A stretch of 64,000 nucleotides of DNA from Polycyclovorans sp002706265 (lineage in GTDB: Bacteria > Pseudomonadota > Gammaproteobacteria > Nevskiales > Nevskiaceae), in contig CAXBBM010000014.1 in the NCBI GenBank assembly GCA_963973915.1, positions 12,785 to 76,784 of the forward strand. The letters are read 5' to 3'. The notes beneath the pieces are model-generated. The model was given only the letters and a program-made list of their open reading frames with translations, was not told the DNA's origin and searched no databases. The position numbers and the translations under genes are program-made. Below are positions 13,016 through 22,640 of this stretch, piece after piece. Positions within the stretch are counted from its first letter, which is position 1. Every line of letters begins with the position of its first letter.

Positions 13016-13459
13016 ATGGCCCGTTTACAGATTGATCGTTCGCACTACGGCTTTTGGCACGCGGTTGCCACGCGTTGGGGTGACCAGGACCCGTTGGGGC
13101 ATGTGAACAACACCCGCTTCTATGCCTTCGACGAGGACGCACGAACCGCTTACTTCGGTGCGCTTTGGGGTGATGACCCCAAGTTCTGGCAAGAATACGG
13201 GTTGATTCTCGGGCGCTTGTCCTGCGACTTCGTGGCGCAACTCAAGCACCCGGCAACGGTCGACATTGGCCTTCGCATCCGGCGGCTGGGCAGCAGCAGC
13301 CTCTGCACCGAAGGCGCGATGTTCGACGGCGACCGGCTGGTGGCGGTCACCGAAGGCGTGGTGGTCTGGTTTGACTACAAGGCGCAGAAGCCCGCGCGGA
13401 TTCCCGACGCGGTGCGCGCCAAGGTCATGGCACGGGAACCCGTGGCGCCCGAGTCTTAA
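13016..13459 (+). CDS. Acyl-CoA thioesterase family protein (hotdog fold)
   Basis: 147 residues with the 4-hydroxybenzoyl-CoA thioesterase layout: TRWGDQDPLGHVNNTRF near residue 20, where the Asp and the HVNN are the catalytic and conserved residues, then beta strands ending in VVVWFDYKAQKPARIP. Members hydrolyse acyl-CoA thioesters; the exact substrate cannot be read from the sequence. The gene ends by overlapping the 3' end of convergent purB by 4 bp. Confidence 0.85.
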   Translation: MARLQIDRSHYGFWHAVATRWGDQDPLGHVNNTRFYAFDEDARTAYFGALWGDDPKFWQEYGLILGRLSCDFVAQLKHPATVDIGLRIRRLGSSSLCTEGAMFDGDRLVAVTEGVVVWFDYKAQKPARIPDAVRAKVMAREPVAPES

Positions 13460-14823
13460 AGCGACTCGGCCTGGCGCGCGGCGTTGCCGACGTAGTCGCC
13501 AGGCGTCATGGCCATGAGGCGTGCCTTTTCGCCGTCAGGCAGATCAAGGGTCTGGATGAATCCCCGCAAGGCATCGCGGCCCAAGCGAGTGCCTCGGGTG
13601 AGGCGCTTGAGCTGCTCGTAAGGTTCGGGCAGGCCGTAGCGGCGCATGACGGTCTGGATGGCTTCGCCCAGCACCTCCCAATTCTGGTCAAGGTCTTGCC
13701 CCATGCGCCAGGCGTCGGCTTCCAGCTTGCCGATGCCCTTCAGCAACGACTCGAAACCAACCACCGCGTGCGCCACCCCGACGCCGAGGTTGCGCAGGGT
13801 GGTGGAGTCGGTGAGGTCGCGCTGCCAGCGCGATACCGGCAGCTTCTCGGCCAGAAAGGTGAGTACCGCGTTGGCCATGCCGAAGTTGCCCTCGGCGTTT
13901 TCGAAGTCGATCGGGTTGACCTTGTGCGGCATGGTTGAACTGCCCACTTCGCCGGCCACGGTGCGCTGCTTGAAGTACCCCAGCGAGATGTAGCCCCAGA
14001 CATCACGGGCGAAGTCCACCAGAATGGTATTCGCACGCGTCAGTGCATGGAAGTACTCGGCGATGTAGTCGTGTGGCTCGATCTGGGTGGTTGCCGGGCT
14101 GGGCGTGAGGCCGAGGCCCGTGATCACCCCGGCGGAAAAGGCCGCCCAGTCAACCTCGGGATAGGCTGCAAGGTGCGCGTTGTAGTTGCCCACCGCGCCG
14201 TTCATCTTCGCCAGCAGCGGCACCGCCGCCAGTTGCTCGCGTTGCCGCGCCAGGCGCGCCTTGAAAATCACCATTTCCTTGCCCAGCGTGGTCGGCGACG
14301 CCGGCTGGCCGTGGGTGCGCGACAGCATCGGCTGCTCGGCATAGCTGCGGGCGAGGCCCTCGAAGGCGTTCAGGGTGCGATCGAGCAGCGGCAGCAGCAC
14401 CTGTTTGCGCGCATCGCGCAGCATCAGCGCGTGGGCCAGGTTGTTGATGTCTTCAGAGGTGCAGGCGAAGTGGATGAACTCCTTGATCGCCGCCAGTTCA
14501 GGCTGTGAAGCCACCTTTTCTTTGAGGAAATACTCCACCGCCTTGACGTCGTGATTGGTGGTTTCCTCAATCGTTTTCACGCGCTGGGCGTCATCGATGT
14601 CGAAGTTGTCGATCAGCGTGTCGAGCTTGGCCAGCGCGGCCGGCGACAGGGCGGGGACTTCGGGAATGCCCGGGTGCGCGGCCAGTGCCTGCAGCCAGCG
14701 GACCTCGCCCATCACGCGGTAGCGGATCAATCCGTACTCGGAGAAAATGGCCCGCAGGGCGACGGTTTTCACCGCATAGCGGCCATCGATGGGGGAAATG
14801 GCCGAAAGTGACGTGAGGTTCAT
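13456..14823 (-). CDS. purB: Adenylosuccinate lyase
   Basis: 455 residues on the minus strand. The fumarase/aspartase superfamily signature GSSTMPHKVNPIDFENAEGN is near residue 292, and the N-terminal LTSLSAISPIDGRY is typical of the gammaproteobacterial PurB type. The catalytic His region is SRTHGQPASPTTLGKE. PurB splits both SAICAR and adenylosuccinate in purine synthesis. It is divergent from fumC with 48 bp between the starts, which contain the palindrome TTAACGTTAA (14854-14863). Confidence 0.97.
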   Translation of the reverse strand: MNLTSLSAISPIDGRYAVKTVALRAIFSEYGLIRYRVMGEVRWLQALAAHPGIPEVPALSPAALAKLDTLIDNFDIDDAQRVKTIEETTNHDVKAVEYFLKEKVASQPELAAIKEFIHFACTSEDINNLAHALMLRDARKQVLLPLLDRTLNAFEGLARSYAEQPMLSRTHGQPASPTTLGKEMVIFKARLARQREQLAAVPLLAKMNGAVGNYNAHLAAYPEVDWAAFSAGVITGLGLTPSPATTQIEPHDYIAEYFHALTRANTILVDFARDVWGYISLGYFKQRTVAGEVGSSTMPHKVNPIDFENAEGNFGMANAVLTFLAEKLPVSRWQRDLTDSTTLRNLGVGVAHAVVGFESLLKGIGKLEADAWRMGQDLDQNWEVLGEAIQTVMRRYGLPEPYEQLKRLTRGTRLGRDALRGFIQTLDLPDGEKARLMAMTPGDYVGNAARQAESL

Positions 14824-14871
14824 GGGTCAACGCTTGGTAGTCTGGGGTGCATTTTAACGTTAAGGGCCGCC

Positions 14872-16218
14872 ATGACTGACACCGCACCCCTCTGGGGCAC
14901 CCAAACGCAGCTGGCAGTTGAGAATTTTCCGATCTCGGGCGAGCGCCTGCACCCGGCCTTCATTCGTGCCCTGGGTGCGGTGAAGGCCGCCGCTGCCGAG
15001 TCCAACCTCGCCTGCTCGGCCTTGCCGGCGTCGGTCGCGAAGGCCATTGCCGCGGCCGCGGGCGCCATTGCAGAAGGGCGATACGCCGACCAGTTCCCGG
15101 TGGACGTGTTTCAGACCGGGTCCGGCACCTCGACCAACATGAATGCCAACGAGGTCATTGCCGCGCTGGCCAGCCAGGCGCTCGGGCAGGCGGTGCACCC
15201 CAACGATCATGTCAACGCCAGCCAGTCGTCGAACGATGTCATCCCCACCACCGCGCATGTGGCCGCGGCGGTGATGCTGGACCAGTCACTGCTGCCGGCA
15301 CTGGCGGATTTGCGCGCCGCCATCCAGACACGGGTGGACGCCCTGGGCAACACCATCAAGACCGGCCGCACGCATTTGATGGATGCCATGCCCATCAGCC
15401 TCGGGCAGGAGCTGTCCGGCTGGGCGCAACAGGTCGCCAGCGCCGAGGCGCGGCTTGGCGCGGTGCAGCTGCGCCTGCACCGCCTGGCGGTGGGCGGCAC
15501 GGCTGTGGGCACCGGGCTGAACGCGCCCCCGACCTACGCCGAGGGGGTGTGCCAGGCGCTGCGGCAGCGTTATCGGTTGGACTTTGGCGTTGCGCAAAAC
15601 CACTTCGAGGCGCTGTCGAGCCTCGACACGCTGGCCGAACTGTCGGGCCAGCTCAAGGTGCTGGCCGGCAGCTTGATGAAGATCTCGAACGACCTGCGCT
15701 GGATGAACAGCGGCCCGCTGGCGGGCTTGGCCGAGATCGCCTTGCCGGCCCTGCAGGCCGGCTCCAGCATCATGCCGGGCAAGGTCAATCCGGTGATTCC
15801 AGAGGCGGTGTGCATGGTCTGCGCCCGGGTGATCGGCAACGACGCTGCCGTGACCATTGCCGCGCAATCCGGCAACTTTCAGCTCAACGTGATGTGGCCG
15901 GTGGCCATACAGAGCGTATTGAACAGCCTCGACCTGCTCAGTGCCGCGAGCCGGCAGTTGGGCGCCCAGGCCATCGCCCGGTTCACGGTCAATCAGGCGC
16001 GGCTCGATGACGCGCTGCGGCGCAATCCGATTCTGGTGACCGCACTGAACCAGCGCATCGGCTACGAGGCGGGCAGCCGCATCGCCAAGCGCGCCTACGC
16101 CGAAGGGCGCCCGGTGCTTGATGTGGCCGAAGAAGACACCGAGCTGTCACGCGACGAACTGGCGCGTCTGCTCGACCCGGCGGGGCTGATCGGGCCGTCG
16201 GGCAAGGCTGCGGATTAG
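14872..16218 (+). CDS. fumC: Fumarate hydratase, class II
   Basis: 448 residues. The superfamily signature GSSIMPGKVNPVIPEA is near residue 298; substrate-site stretches TGSGTSTNMNANEV and the catalytic His region KTGRTHLMDAMP are also present. The opening is slightly shorter than in E. coli FumC (467 residues). It interconverts fumarate and malate in the TCA cycle without an iron-sulfur cluster. An unrelated class I fumarase follows 60 bp downstream. Confidence 0.95.
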   Translation: MTDTAPLWGTQTQLAVENFPISGERLHPAFIRALGAVKAAAAESNLACSALPASVAKAIAAAAGAIAEGRYADQFPVDVFQTGSGTSTNMNANEVIAALASQALGQAVHPNDHVNASQSSNDVIPTTAHVAAAVMLDQSLLPALADLRAAIQTRVDALGNTIKTGRTHLMDAMPISLGQELSGWAQQVASAEARLGAVQLRLHRLAVGGTAVGTGLNAPPTYAEGVCQALRQRYRLDFGVAQNHFEALSSLDTLAELSGQLKVLAGSLMKISNDLRWMNSGPLAGLAEIALPALQAGSSIMPGKVNPVIPEAVCMVCARVIGNDAAVTIAAQSGNFQLNVMWPVAIQSVLNSLDLLSAASRQLGAQAIARFTVNQARLDDALRRNPILVTALNQRIGYEAGSRIAKRAYAEGRPVLDVAEEDTELSRDELARLLDPAGLIGPSGKAAD

Positions 16219-16278
16219 CGGTCTCAGCGGTGGTCTGGCTACACTGCGCGTCCGATTTTTCAGCAAGCTCCCCAGTCG

Positions 16279-17799
16279 ATGACCACCATCCGCCAGGCTG
16301 ACTTCATCCAGTCCATTGAAGACGCATTCCAGTACATCAGTTGCTACCACCCACTGGACTACATACAGGCACTGGGCAAGGCCTGGGAGCGGGAAGAAAG
16401 CCCGGCCGCCAAAGACGCGATCGCACAGATTCTGACCAACTCGCGGATGAGCGCCGAAGGTCGTCGCCCGATCTGCCAGGACACGGGCATCGCCACCGTG
16501 TTTCTGAAAGTGGGCATGCACCTGCGCTGGGACGCGACCATGAGCGTCACCGACATGGTCAACGAAGGCGTGCGCCGCGCCTACAACAATGCCGACAACA
16601 AGCTGCGCGCCTCGGTGCTGGCCGACCCGGCGGGCACGCGCAAGAACACGCAGGACAACACGCCCGCGGTCATCCACACCGAAATCGTCGCAGGCGATGG
16701 CCTTGAGGTGATCTGCGCCGCCAAGGGGGGCGGTTCTGAAGCCAAGGCAAAGATGGCGATGCTCAATCCGTCCGACTCCATCGTCGACTGGGTGATCAAG
16801 ACCGTTCCGACGATGGGCGCCGGCTGGTGTCCGCCCGGCATACTCGGCATCGGCATCGGCGGCACGCCGGAAAAAGCCATGCTGATGGCCAAGGAATCGT
16901 TGATGGCGCCGGTCGACATTCACGATCTGATCGAGCGTGGCGCGAGCAACCGCGCCGAAGAGCTGCGACTGGAACTGTTTGACAAGGTCAACGGCCTGGG
17001 CATCGGCGCGCAGGGGCTCGGCGGCCTGACCACCGTGGTCGATGTCAAAGTGCTCGACTGCCCGACCCACGCCGCCAACCTGCCGGTGGCGATGATTCCC
17101 AACTGTGCGGCAACCCGCCACGTGCACTTTCACCTGCACGGCGATGGCCCGGCCGAACTGCCGGTGCCGCGTCTTGAAGACTGGCCGCAGGTGACCTGGA
17201 AGGCCAACCTTGAAACCTCGACGCGCGTCGATCTCGACCGCCTGACGCAGGACGAAGTGGCCCGCTGGAAGCCCGGCCAGACCCTGCTGTTGAACGGCAA
17301 AATGCTCACCGGCCGTGATGCGGCCCACAAGCGCATCGCCGACATGCTCGCCAAGGGGCAGAAATTGCCCGTGGACTTCACCAACCGCGTCATCTATTAC
17401 GTCGGCCCGGTGGACCCGGTGCGCGACGAGGTGGTGGGCCCGGCTGGCCCGACCACCGCGACCCGGATGGACAAGTTCACCGAAATCATGCTGGGCCAGA
17501 CCGGCCTCATCGCCATGGTGGGCAAGGCCGAGCGCGGCCCTGTGGCCATTGAATCGATCAAGAAGCATCGCAGTGCCTATCTGATGGCGGTGGGCGGTGC
17601 GGCCTATCTGGTGGCCAAGGCCATTCGCGGCGCCAAGGTGGTCGGCTTTGAAGACCTGGGCATGGAGGCCATCTACGAATTCGACGTGCAGGACATGCCG
17701 GTGACCGTGGCGGTGGACGCCACCGGCGAGTCAGTGCACCAGACCGGACCCAAGCTCTGGCAGGGCCGCATCGGCAAGATCCCGGTTGTGGCCGCCTGA
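16279..17799 (+). CDS. Fumarate hydratase, class I (iron-sulfur type)
   Basis: 506 residues, covering the alpha-type N-terminal domain (about 1-280) and the beta-type C-terminal domain (about 310-500) in one chain, as in FumA/FumB. Conserved stretches include PICQDTGIATVF (first cluster Cys near residue 75), GAGWCPPGILGIGIGG (second Cys) and PNCAATRHVHF (third Cys). The enzyme carries an oxygen-sensitive [4Fe-4S] cluster. Its place next to fumC gives the cell both an oxygen-sensitive and a stable fumarase. Confidence 0.93.
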   Translation: MTTIRQADFIQSIEDAFQYISCYHPLDYIQALGKAWEREESPAAKDAIAQILTNSRMSAEGRRPICQDTGIATVFLKVGMHLRWDATMSVTDMVNEGVRRAYNNADNKLRASVLADPAGTRKNTQDNTPAVIHTEIVAGDGLEVICAAKGGGSEAKAKMAMLNPSDSIVDWVIKTVPTMGAGWCPPGILGIGIGGTPEKAMLMAKESLMAPVDIHDLIERGASNRAEELRLELFDKVNGLGIGAQGLGGLTTVVDVKVLDCPTHAANLPVAMIPNCAATRHVHFHLHGDGPAELPVPRLEDWPQVTWKANLETSTRVDLDRLTQDEVARWKPGQTLLLNGKMLTGRDAAHKRIADMLAKGQKLPVDFTNRVIYYVGPVDPVRDEVVGPAGPTTATRMDKFTEIMLGQTGLIAMVGKAERGPVAIESIKKHRSAYLMAVGGAAYLVAKAIRGAKVVGFEDLGMEAIYEFDVQDMPVTVAVDATGESVHQTGPKLWQGRIGKIPVVAA

Positions 17800-17836
17800 A
17801 CGCCTTACGCTGCCCCCTTCGCAAGACGAGATTCCG

Positions 17837-18346
17837 ATGACTCACGCGTATCGTCCGCTGCAATTTCTGGGTTTTCTCGGCTGTGTGGCGGGGCTTGGCT
17901 TTGCCTTGTACCTGGAGCACTTTCATGGGCTTGAGCCCTGCCCAATGTGCATTTTCCAGCGCGTGGCAATGCTGGCGACGGGGTTGGTGTTCTTGCTCGC
18001 CGGGCTGCACGGGCCGCGACGCGGCGGCCGCGGCTTTTACGCTTTTCTGGCGCTGCTGACGTCCAGTGCCGGGGCGTTCGTGGCCGGGCGTCACGTCTGG
18101 CTGCAATCCTTGCCGGCCGATCAGGTGCCGGCCTGCGGGCCGACCCTCGATTACCTGATGGACGTCATGCCGTTCGCCGAAGTGCTGTCCACCGTGCTGC
18201 GTGGTGACGGCAACTGCGCGGTGATTGATGCCGCGTGGCTGGGCATCAGCCTGCCGGGCTGGACCCTGATCGCCTTCATCGGCCTCGCCGTGTACGCCGT
18301 TGCCGTGCCCGTGCTGGCCCGTCAGCCTTTCGACCGCCTCGATTGA
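17837..18346 (+). CDS. dsbB: Disulfide bond formation protein B
   Basis: 169 residues from the ATG at 17837; a longer frame overlaps the fumarase and is rejected. It has four membrane helices, the first periplasmic loop with the redox pair CPMC near residue 37, and the second loop with Cys in VPACGPTL and DGNCAVID. DsbB re-oxidises DsbA and passes electrons to ubiquinone. The neighbours do not suggest a special role. Confidence 0.93.
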   Translation: MTHAYRPLQFLGFLGCVAGLGFALYLEHFHGLEPCPMCIFQRVAMLATGLVFLLAGLHGPRRGGRGFYAFLALLTSSAGAFVAGRHVWLQSLPADQVPACGPTLDYLMDVMPFAEVLSTVLRGDGNCAVIDAAWLGISLPGWTLIAFIGLAVYAVAVPVLARQPFDRLD

Positions 18347-18380
18347 GGCCGTTCATTCTTTCGCATTCACGGGTACTTTC

Positions 18381-18869
18381 ATGAGCGCTTTCGCAACCAC
18401 CGATCTTTGTGACGATCACGCCGACCTGCAGGTCTGCGAGCCCATCTTCCTCGACTTCGGCGGTGCCATTGCCTTTGCCGGGCCAATCAAGACCTTGAAG
18501 GTCTTTGAAGACAACGCCCTGGTGCGCAGCACGCTCGAGCAGCCGGGCCGCGGGCAGGTGCTGGTCGTGGATGGCGGCGGCTCCATGCGCTGCGCCCTGG
18601 TGGGCGGCAATATCGGCGCGCTGGCCGAGAAGAATGACTGGGCAGGCGTGGTCGTCAACGGCTGCGTGCGCGACAGCGAAGAGCTGGCCGAGCAGGAAGT
18701 GGGCATCAAGGCCTTGGCGACGCATCCGCGCAAGAGCGAGAAGGGCCTGCACACCGGTCATGTGGATCGCGTGGTCGAATTCGCCGGCGTGCGCTTCGTG
18801 CCCGGCGCCTGGCTTTACGCCGATGCCGACGGCATCGTGGTCGCCGAATCGGCGGTCCACAAAGGCTGA
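18381..18869 (+). CDS. rraA: Regulator of ribonuclease activity A (RraA family)
   Basis: 162 residues from the ATG at 18381. The sequence shows the RraA/HMG-aldolase fold signatures ATTDLCDDHADLQVCEP, FGGAIAFAGPI and ALVGGNIGALAEKNDWAGVVVNG, and the central CVRDSEEL. E. coli RraA binds RNase E and lowers its activity. Homologues with aldolase activity exist, but the length and N-terminus fit the RraA subgroup. Confidence 0.92.
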   Translation: MSAFATTDLCDDHADLQVCEPIFLDFGGAIAFAGPIKTLKVFEDNALVRSTLEQPGRGQVLVVDGGGSMRCALVGGNIGALAEKNDWAGVVVNGCVRDSEELAEQEVGIKALATHPRKSEKGLHTGHVDRVVEFAGVRFVPGAWLYADADGIVVAESAVHKG

Positions 18870-18906
18870 GCAAGCGGACCCGCTGCCGCACAAGGCCGCT
18901 GCCGTC

Positions 18907-18934
18907 TTGTTGCACTGCGGCAATCGGATATAAT
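18907..18934 (+). promoter_or_regulatory. Sigma-70 promoter upstream of aceA
   Basis: TTGTTG at 18907-18912 and a perfect TATAAT at 18929-18934, 16 bp apart. The predicted start near 18941 leaves a leader of roughly 210 nt before the aceA ATG. Confidence 0.6.
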
Positions 18935-18940
18935 GCCCGA

Positions 18941-19153
18941 CTTTGCCGTGCCGGCTCGCGCAGGTGAGCTGACACGACACGTCGGCAGTGACCCGTGCAT
19001 CGTCTCGATCACAAGGCACGTTTGCCGGGGATGCGTTGGCTAAAAGCGTTCAGACGGAGCAAGGGCGTCATCCGCCTTGCCTGATCGGGTCGCTCAGCCA
19101 GTTGTCCGATTGCTGGCCCCCTACCCATTTTTCACCCACAGGAACGGTTGAAC
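18941..19153 (+). promoter_or_regulatory. Long 5' leader of aceA
   Basis: About 210 nt without an open frame of note between the predicted transcription start and aceA. It is moderately structured and ends in a Shine-Dalgarno-like AGGAAC. No known riboswitch was recognised. It could hold post-transcriptional control or simply carry sites for regulators. Confidence 0.35.
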
Positions 19154-20461
19154 ATGACCCGTGACGAGCAGATCAAGGCCCTTGAACAAGACTGGGCAAC
19201 GAACCCCCGCTGGAAAAACGTCAAGCGCAATTACAGCGCGGCAGATGTGGTCCGTCTGCGCGGCAGCCTGAATGTCGAGCACACGCTCGCCAAGCGTGGC
19301 GCCGAAAAGCTCTGGAAGCTCGTCAATGGCGAAGCCAAGAAAGGTTATGTGAACGCGTTTGGCGCGATCACCGCAGGTCAGGCCATGCAGCAGGCCAAGG
19401 CCGGCCTCGAAGCCGTGTACCTGTCCGGCTGGCAGGTCGCTGCCGACGGCAACACCAGCGAAACCATGTACCCCGACCAGTCGCTCTATGCGTATGACTC
19501 GGTGCCGACCATGGTTCGCCGCATCAACAACACCTTCAAGCGCGCTGACGAGATCCAGTGGGCCAAGGGCATCGAGGCGGGTCACAAAGACTTCGTCGAC
19601 TACTTCCTGCCGGTCGTGGCCGACGCCGAAGCCGGTTTCGGCGGCGTGCTCAACGCCTTCGAGCTGATGAAGAACATGATCGGCGCGGGCGCGGCCGGCG
19701 TGCACTTCGAAGACCAGCTGGCTGCGGTGAAGAAGTGCGGTCACATGGGCGGCAAGGTGTTGGTGCCGACCTCCGAAGCCTGCGAAAAGCTCACCGCCGC
19801 GCGCTTTGCCGCCGACGTGATGGGCGTGCCGACCATCGTGCTGGCCCGTACTGATGCCGAGGCCGCCAACCTGATCACCTCCGACCATGATGCGAACGAC
19901 AAGCCGTTCCTCACCGGCGAGCGCACCCAGGAAGGCTTCTACCGCGTCAAGAATGGCCTTGAGCAGGCCATCAGCCGCGGCGTGGCCTACGCCCCGTATG
20001 CCGACCTCGTCTGGTGCGAAACCGGCGTTCCCGACATCGGCTTTGCGCGTGAATTCGCCCAGGCCGTGCTCAAGGAAAACCCCGGCAAGCTGCTGAGCTA
20101 CAACTGCTCGCCGTCGTTCAACTGGAAGAAGAACCTCAACGACAAGCAGATCGCCAGCTTCCAGGAAGACCTGTCGGCGCTGGGCTACAAGTACCAGTTC
20201 ATCACTCTGGCCGGCATTCACGTCAACTGGTACAACACCTTCCAGTTCGCCCACGCCTATGCGCGCGGCGAAGGCATGAAGCACTACACCGAAATGGTGC
20301 AGGAACCCGAATTCGCCGCACGCGAAAAGGGCTACACCTTCGTGTCGCACCAGCAGGAAGTCGGTGCCGGTTACTTCGACGACGTCACCACCGTCATCCA
20401 GGGCGGCAGCTCCTCGGTCAAAGCCCTCACCGGCTCCACCGAAGAGGAACAGTTTCACTGA
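19154..20461 (+). CDS. aceA: Isocitrate lyase
   Basis: 435 residues from the ATG at 19154; a TTG two codons upstream is possible but too close to the AGGA Shine-Dalgarno. The catalytic motif KKCGH is near residue 193; the substrate-binding stretches SGWQVAADGN and NCSPSFNWKKNL are present. The enzyme cleaves isocitrate to glyoxylate and succinate, the first step of the glyoxylate shunt, enabling growth on acetate or fatty acids. No malate synthase gene is in the window. A terminator lies about 170 bp downstream. Confidence 0.96.
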   Translation: MTRDEQIKALEQDWATNPRWKNVKRNYSAADVVRLRGSLNVEHTLAKRGAEKLWKLVNGEAKKGYVNAFGAITAGQAMQQAKAGLEAVYLSGWQVAADGNTSETMYPDQSLYAYDSVPTMVRRINNTFKRADEIQWAKGIEAGHKDFVDYFLPVVADAEAGFGGVLNAFELMKNMIGAGAAGVHFEDQLAAVKKCGHMGGKVLVPTSEACEKLTAARFAADVMGVPTIVLARTDAEAANLITSDHDANDKPFLTGERTQEGFYRVKNGLEQAISRGVAYAPYADLVWCETGVPDIGFAREFAQAVLKENPGKLLSYNCSPSFNWKKNLNDKQIASFQEDLSALGYKYQFITLAGIHVNWYNTFQFAHAYARGEGMKHYTEMVQEPEFAAREKGYTFVSHQQEVGAGYFDDVTTVIQGGSSSVKALTGSTEEEQFH

Positions 20462-20629
20462 GCGACAAGCGCCGCTTGAAAGTGTCGATCGTCGCCTGAA
20501 AAACGACGATCCTCACCTTAAACGCGGTCGCTGGCCTTAAAAATCCAGCAGAAAAACGTTGCTGATGTTCGAGGCGGTACCAAGGGGAGATGATGTGTCT
20601 CCTCCGCATCCGCCCCGGAGCACACAAGA

Positions 20630-20657
20630 AAGGCCTTGTCTCACGACAGGGCCTTTT
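20630..20657 (+). terminator. Intrinsic terminator downstream of aceA
   Basis: AAGGCCTTGTC (20630-20640), loop TCAC, GACAGGGCCTT and a run of T. Apart from it, the interval 20462-20936 shows no convincing gene. Confidence 0.8.
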
Positions 20658-20936
20658 TGTCATGTGCCCAACGAGATGCCAAACGTCCTTTTGTGCGAGG
20701 GGATCAGGCGTCCGACTGCCTGCTCCGGCACGTGCCGCCTACATTGCGCGGGACGGTCGAGCCCGGCCGTGAACCGCCGACTGCCGGACCCGCCCCGTCC
20801 CAGGGGCCACCCTCACGGGTAGCGTTCAGGTGACAGGCAGCTGTACTAAGGTGCAAGAGAACAAGCACTTTGGCGCCCGCGCCGGGTGCGCCTGTCCACC
20901 CGGGCCTTTGGCCCGACACCCGAGGAAACGAGAACC

Positions 20937-22553
20937 ATGAACACGTCTGTCAGCGCTTCGCAGACCCCCCTTGATGCAGTGGTCATTGGCGCCGGTTTCG
21001 CCGGCCTGTATGCGCTGCACCGCTTGCGCGAAATGGGCCTGAACGTGCAGGGCTTCGAAGCGGGCTCGGGCGTGGCCGGCACCTGGTACTGGAACCGCTA
21101 CCCGGGTGCGCGTACCGACTCGGCCTCTGAGGTGTACCAGTACTGGTTTTCTGATGCGTTGTTGAAGGACTGGAACTGGAGTGAGCGCTTTCCTGCCCAG
21201 GCAGAAACCGAGCGTTATTTGAACTTCGTTGCCGATCGCCTTGATCTGCGGCCGATGATCCGCTTCAACAATCGCGTGACCCATGCGCATTGGGACGCGG
21301 CTGCAAACCTGTGGGACGTGCGCACCGACCAGGGGGCCTCGGTGCGGTGCCGTTATCTGCTGTCGTGTCTGGGGCCGCTTTCAGAACCCAAGGTGCCGCC
21401 CTTCGAAGGGCACGAGAATTTCAAGGGACGGTTCTTGCACACCTCCCGCTGGCCGAAGGAGGGCATCGATCTGAGCGGCAAGCGGGTGGGGGTGATCGGC
21501 ACGGGCGCCACCGGCGTGCAGGTGATCCAGACCATCGCCAGCCAAGTGGGCGAGTTGTTCGTTTTTCAACGCACGCCGACCTACGCGATCGCAATGCGCA
21601 ACACCAAGCTGACCGACGAAGACCGGGCAGCGCTGCGCAGCCGTTACACGGCGCTGGGCGAATGGGTCAAGCATTCGCTCGCCGGCTTTGCCTTCGACAT
21701 GCAGCGCAAGGCCTGGGCCGACACCACCAAGGCGGAGCGACGCGCCATCTTCGAGGACCTGTATGCCGACGGCTCGTTGGTCATGTGGGGGGGCAACTTT
21801 GCCGAGGTACTGGTGGACCCGGTGGCCAACGAAGAGCTGTCGGAGTTCATGCGCGAAAAGATGCGCGCCCGCCTGACCAAACCCGGCGTCGCCGACAAGC
21901 TGATTCCGACCTACGGCTTCGGCACGCGGCGCCCGCCGCTGGACTGCGGGTATCTCGAAGCATTCAACCGCGACAACGTGCACCTCATCGACATCAAGGC
22001 GGCGCCGATCGAGCGCTTCACCGAGGCCGGCATCCGCACCGCCGACGCCGAATACCCGCTCGACATCATCGTGCTGGCCACCGGGTTTGACGCCGCCACC
22101 GGCGCCATCAATGCCATCGACATTCGCGGCCGTGACGGCGTGTCACTCAAGTCGCTCTGGGACCGCGACATCACCACCGCCATGGGCCTGCAGAAGCACG
22201 GTTTTCCCAACTTCTTCACCTCCGCTGCGCCGCTGGCCCCGGCCGCCGCCTTCTGCAACGTGCCCACCTGCCTGCAGCAACAGGTGGAATGGATCACCGA
22301 TTGCGTCGCCCATGTCGAGCAAAACGGCAAGGAAAAGGTCATCGAAGCCACCCAGGCATTCGAAGACAACTGGGTCAAGCACCACGACCAAGTCACCGGC
22401 GCAACCCTGATCGCCAAGGCCGATTCCTGGTGGACCGGCGCCAACATCGCGGGCAAACCGCGGCGCGTGTTGTCGTACCTGCACGTGGGCAACTATCGCA
22501 AGGCCTGCGATGAGGTGGCCGCCAAGGCCTACGAGGGCTTCGAGATTCGGTGA
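20937..22553 (+). CDS. Flavin-dependent Baeyer-Villiger-type monooxygenase
   Basis: 538 residues from the ATG at 20937, preceded by GAGGAAACGAG. Two Rossmann motifs are visible: GAGFAG near residue 18 for FAD and GTGATG near residue 189 for NADPH. Between them is the Baeyer-Villiger fingerprint FKGRFLHTSRWP (F-x-G-x3-H-x3-W-P) near residue 162. The order matches cyclohexanone- and phenylacetone-type monooxygenases, which convert ketones to esters or lactones with O2 and NADPH. The natural substrate is unknown. The gene stands alone between two terminators, so it is probably transcribed singly. Confidence 0.9.
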   Translation: MNTSVSASQTPLDAVVIGAGFAGLYALHRLREMGLNVQGFEAGSGVAGTWYWNRYPGARTDSASEVYQYWFSDALLKDWNWSERFPAQAETERYLNFVADRLDLRPMIRFNNRVTHAHWDAAANLWDVRTDQGASVRCRYLLSCLGPLSEPKVPPFEGHENFKGRFLHTSRWPKEGIDLSGKRVGVIGTGATGVQVIQTIASQVGELFVFQRTPTYAIAMRNTKLTDEDRAALRSRYTALGEWVKHSLAGFAFDMQRKAWADTTKAERRAIFEDLYADGSLVMWGGNFAEVLVDPVANEELSEFMREKMRARLTKPGVADKLIPTYGFGTRRPPLDCGYLEAFNRDNVHLIDIKAAPIERFTEAGIRTADAEYPLDIIVLATGFDAATGAINAIDIRGRDGVSLKSLWDRDITTAMGLQKHGFPNFFTSAAPLAPAAAFCNVPTCLQQQVEWITDCVAHVEQNGKEKVIEATQAFEDNWVKHHDQVTGATLIAKADSWWTGANIAGKPRRVLSYLHVGNYRKACDEVAAKAYEGFEIR

Positions 22554-22586
22554 CCGAGGGGCGGGCGCGTGCGTCAGCCACGTTCC

Positions 22587-22610
22587 GGGCCGCCCCAGAG
22601 GGGGCGGCCC
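22587..22610. terminator. Strong hairpin between convergent genes
   Basis: A 10-bp perfect GC-rich stem (GGGCCGCCCC/GGGGCGGCCC) around AGAG, between the convergent monooxygenase and MAPEG genes. There is no T run, so intrinsic termination is likely but not certain. Confidence 0.5.
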
Positions 22611-22640
22611 CGTGCGGATTCGCGACGGCTCAGCACCTGA

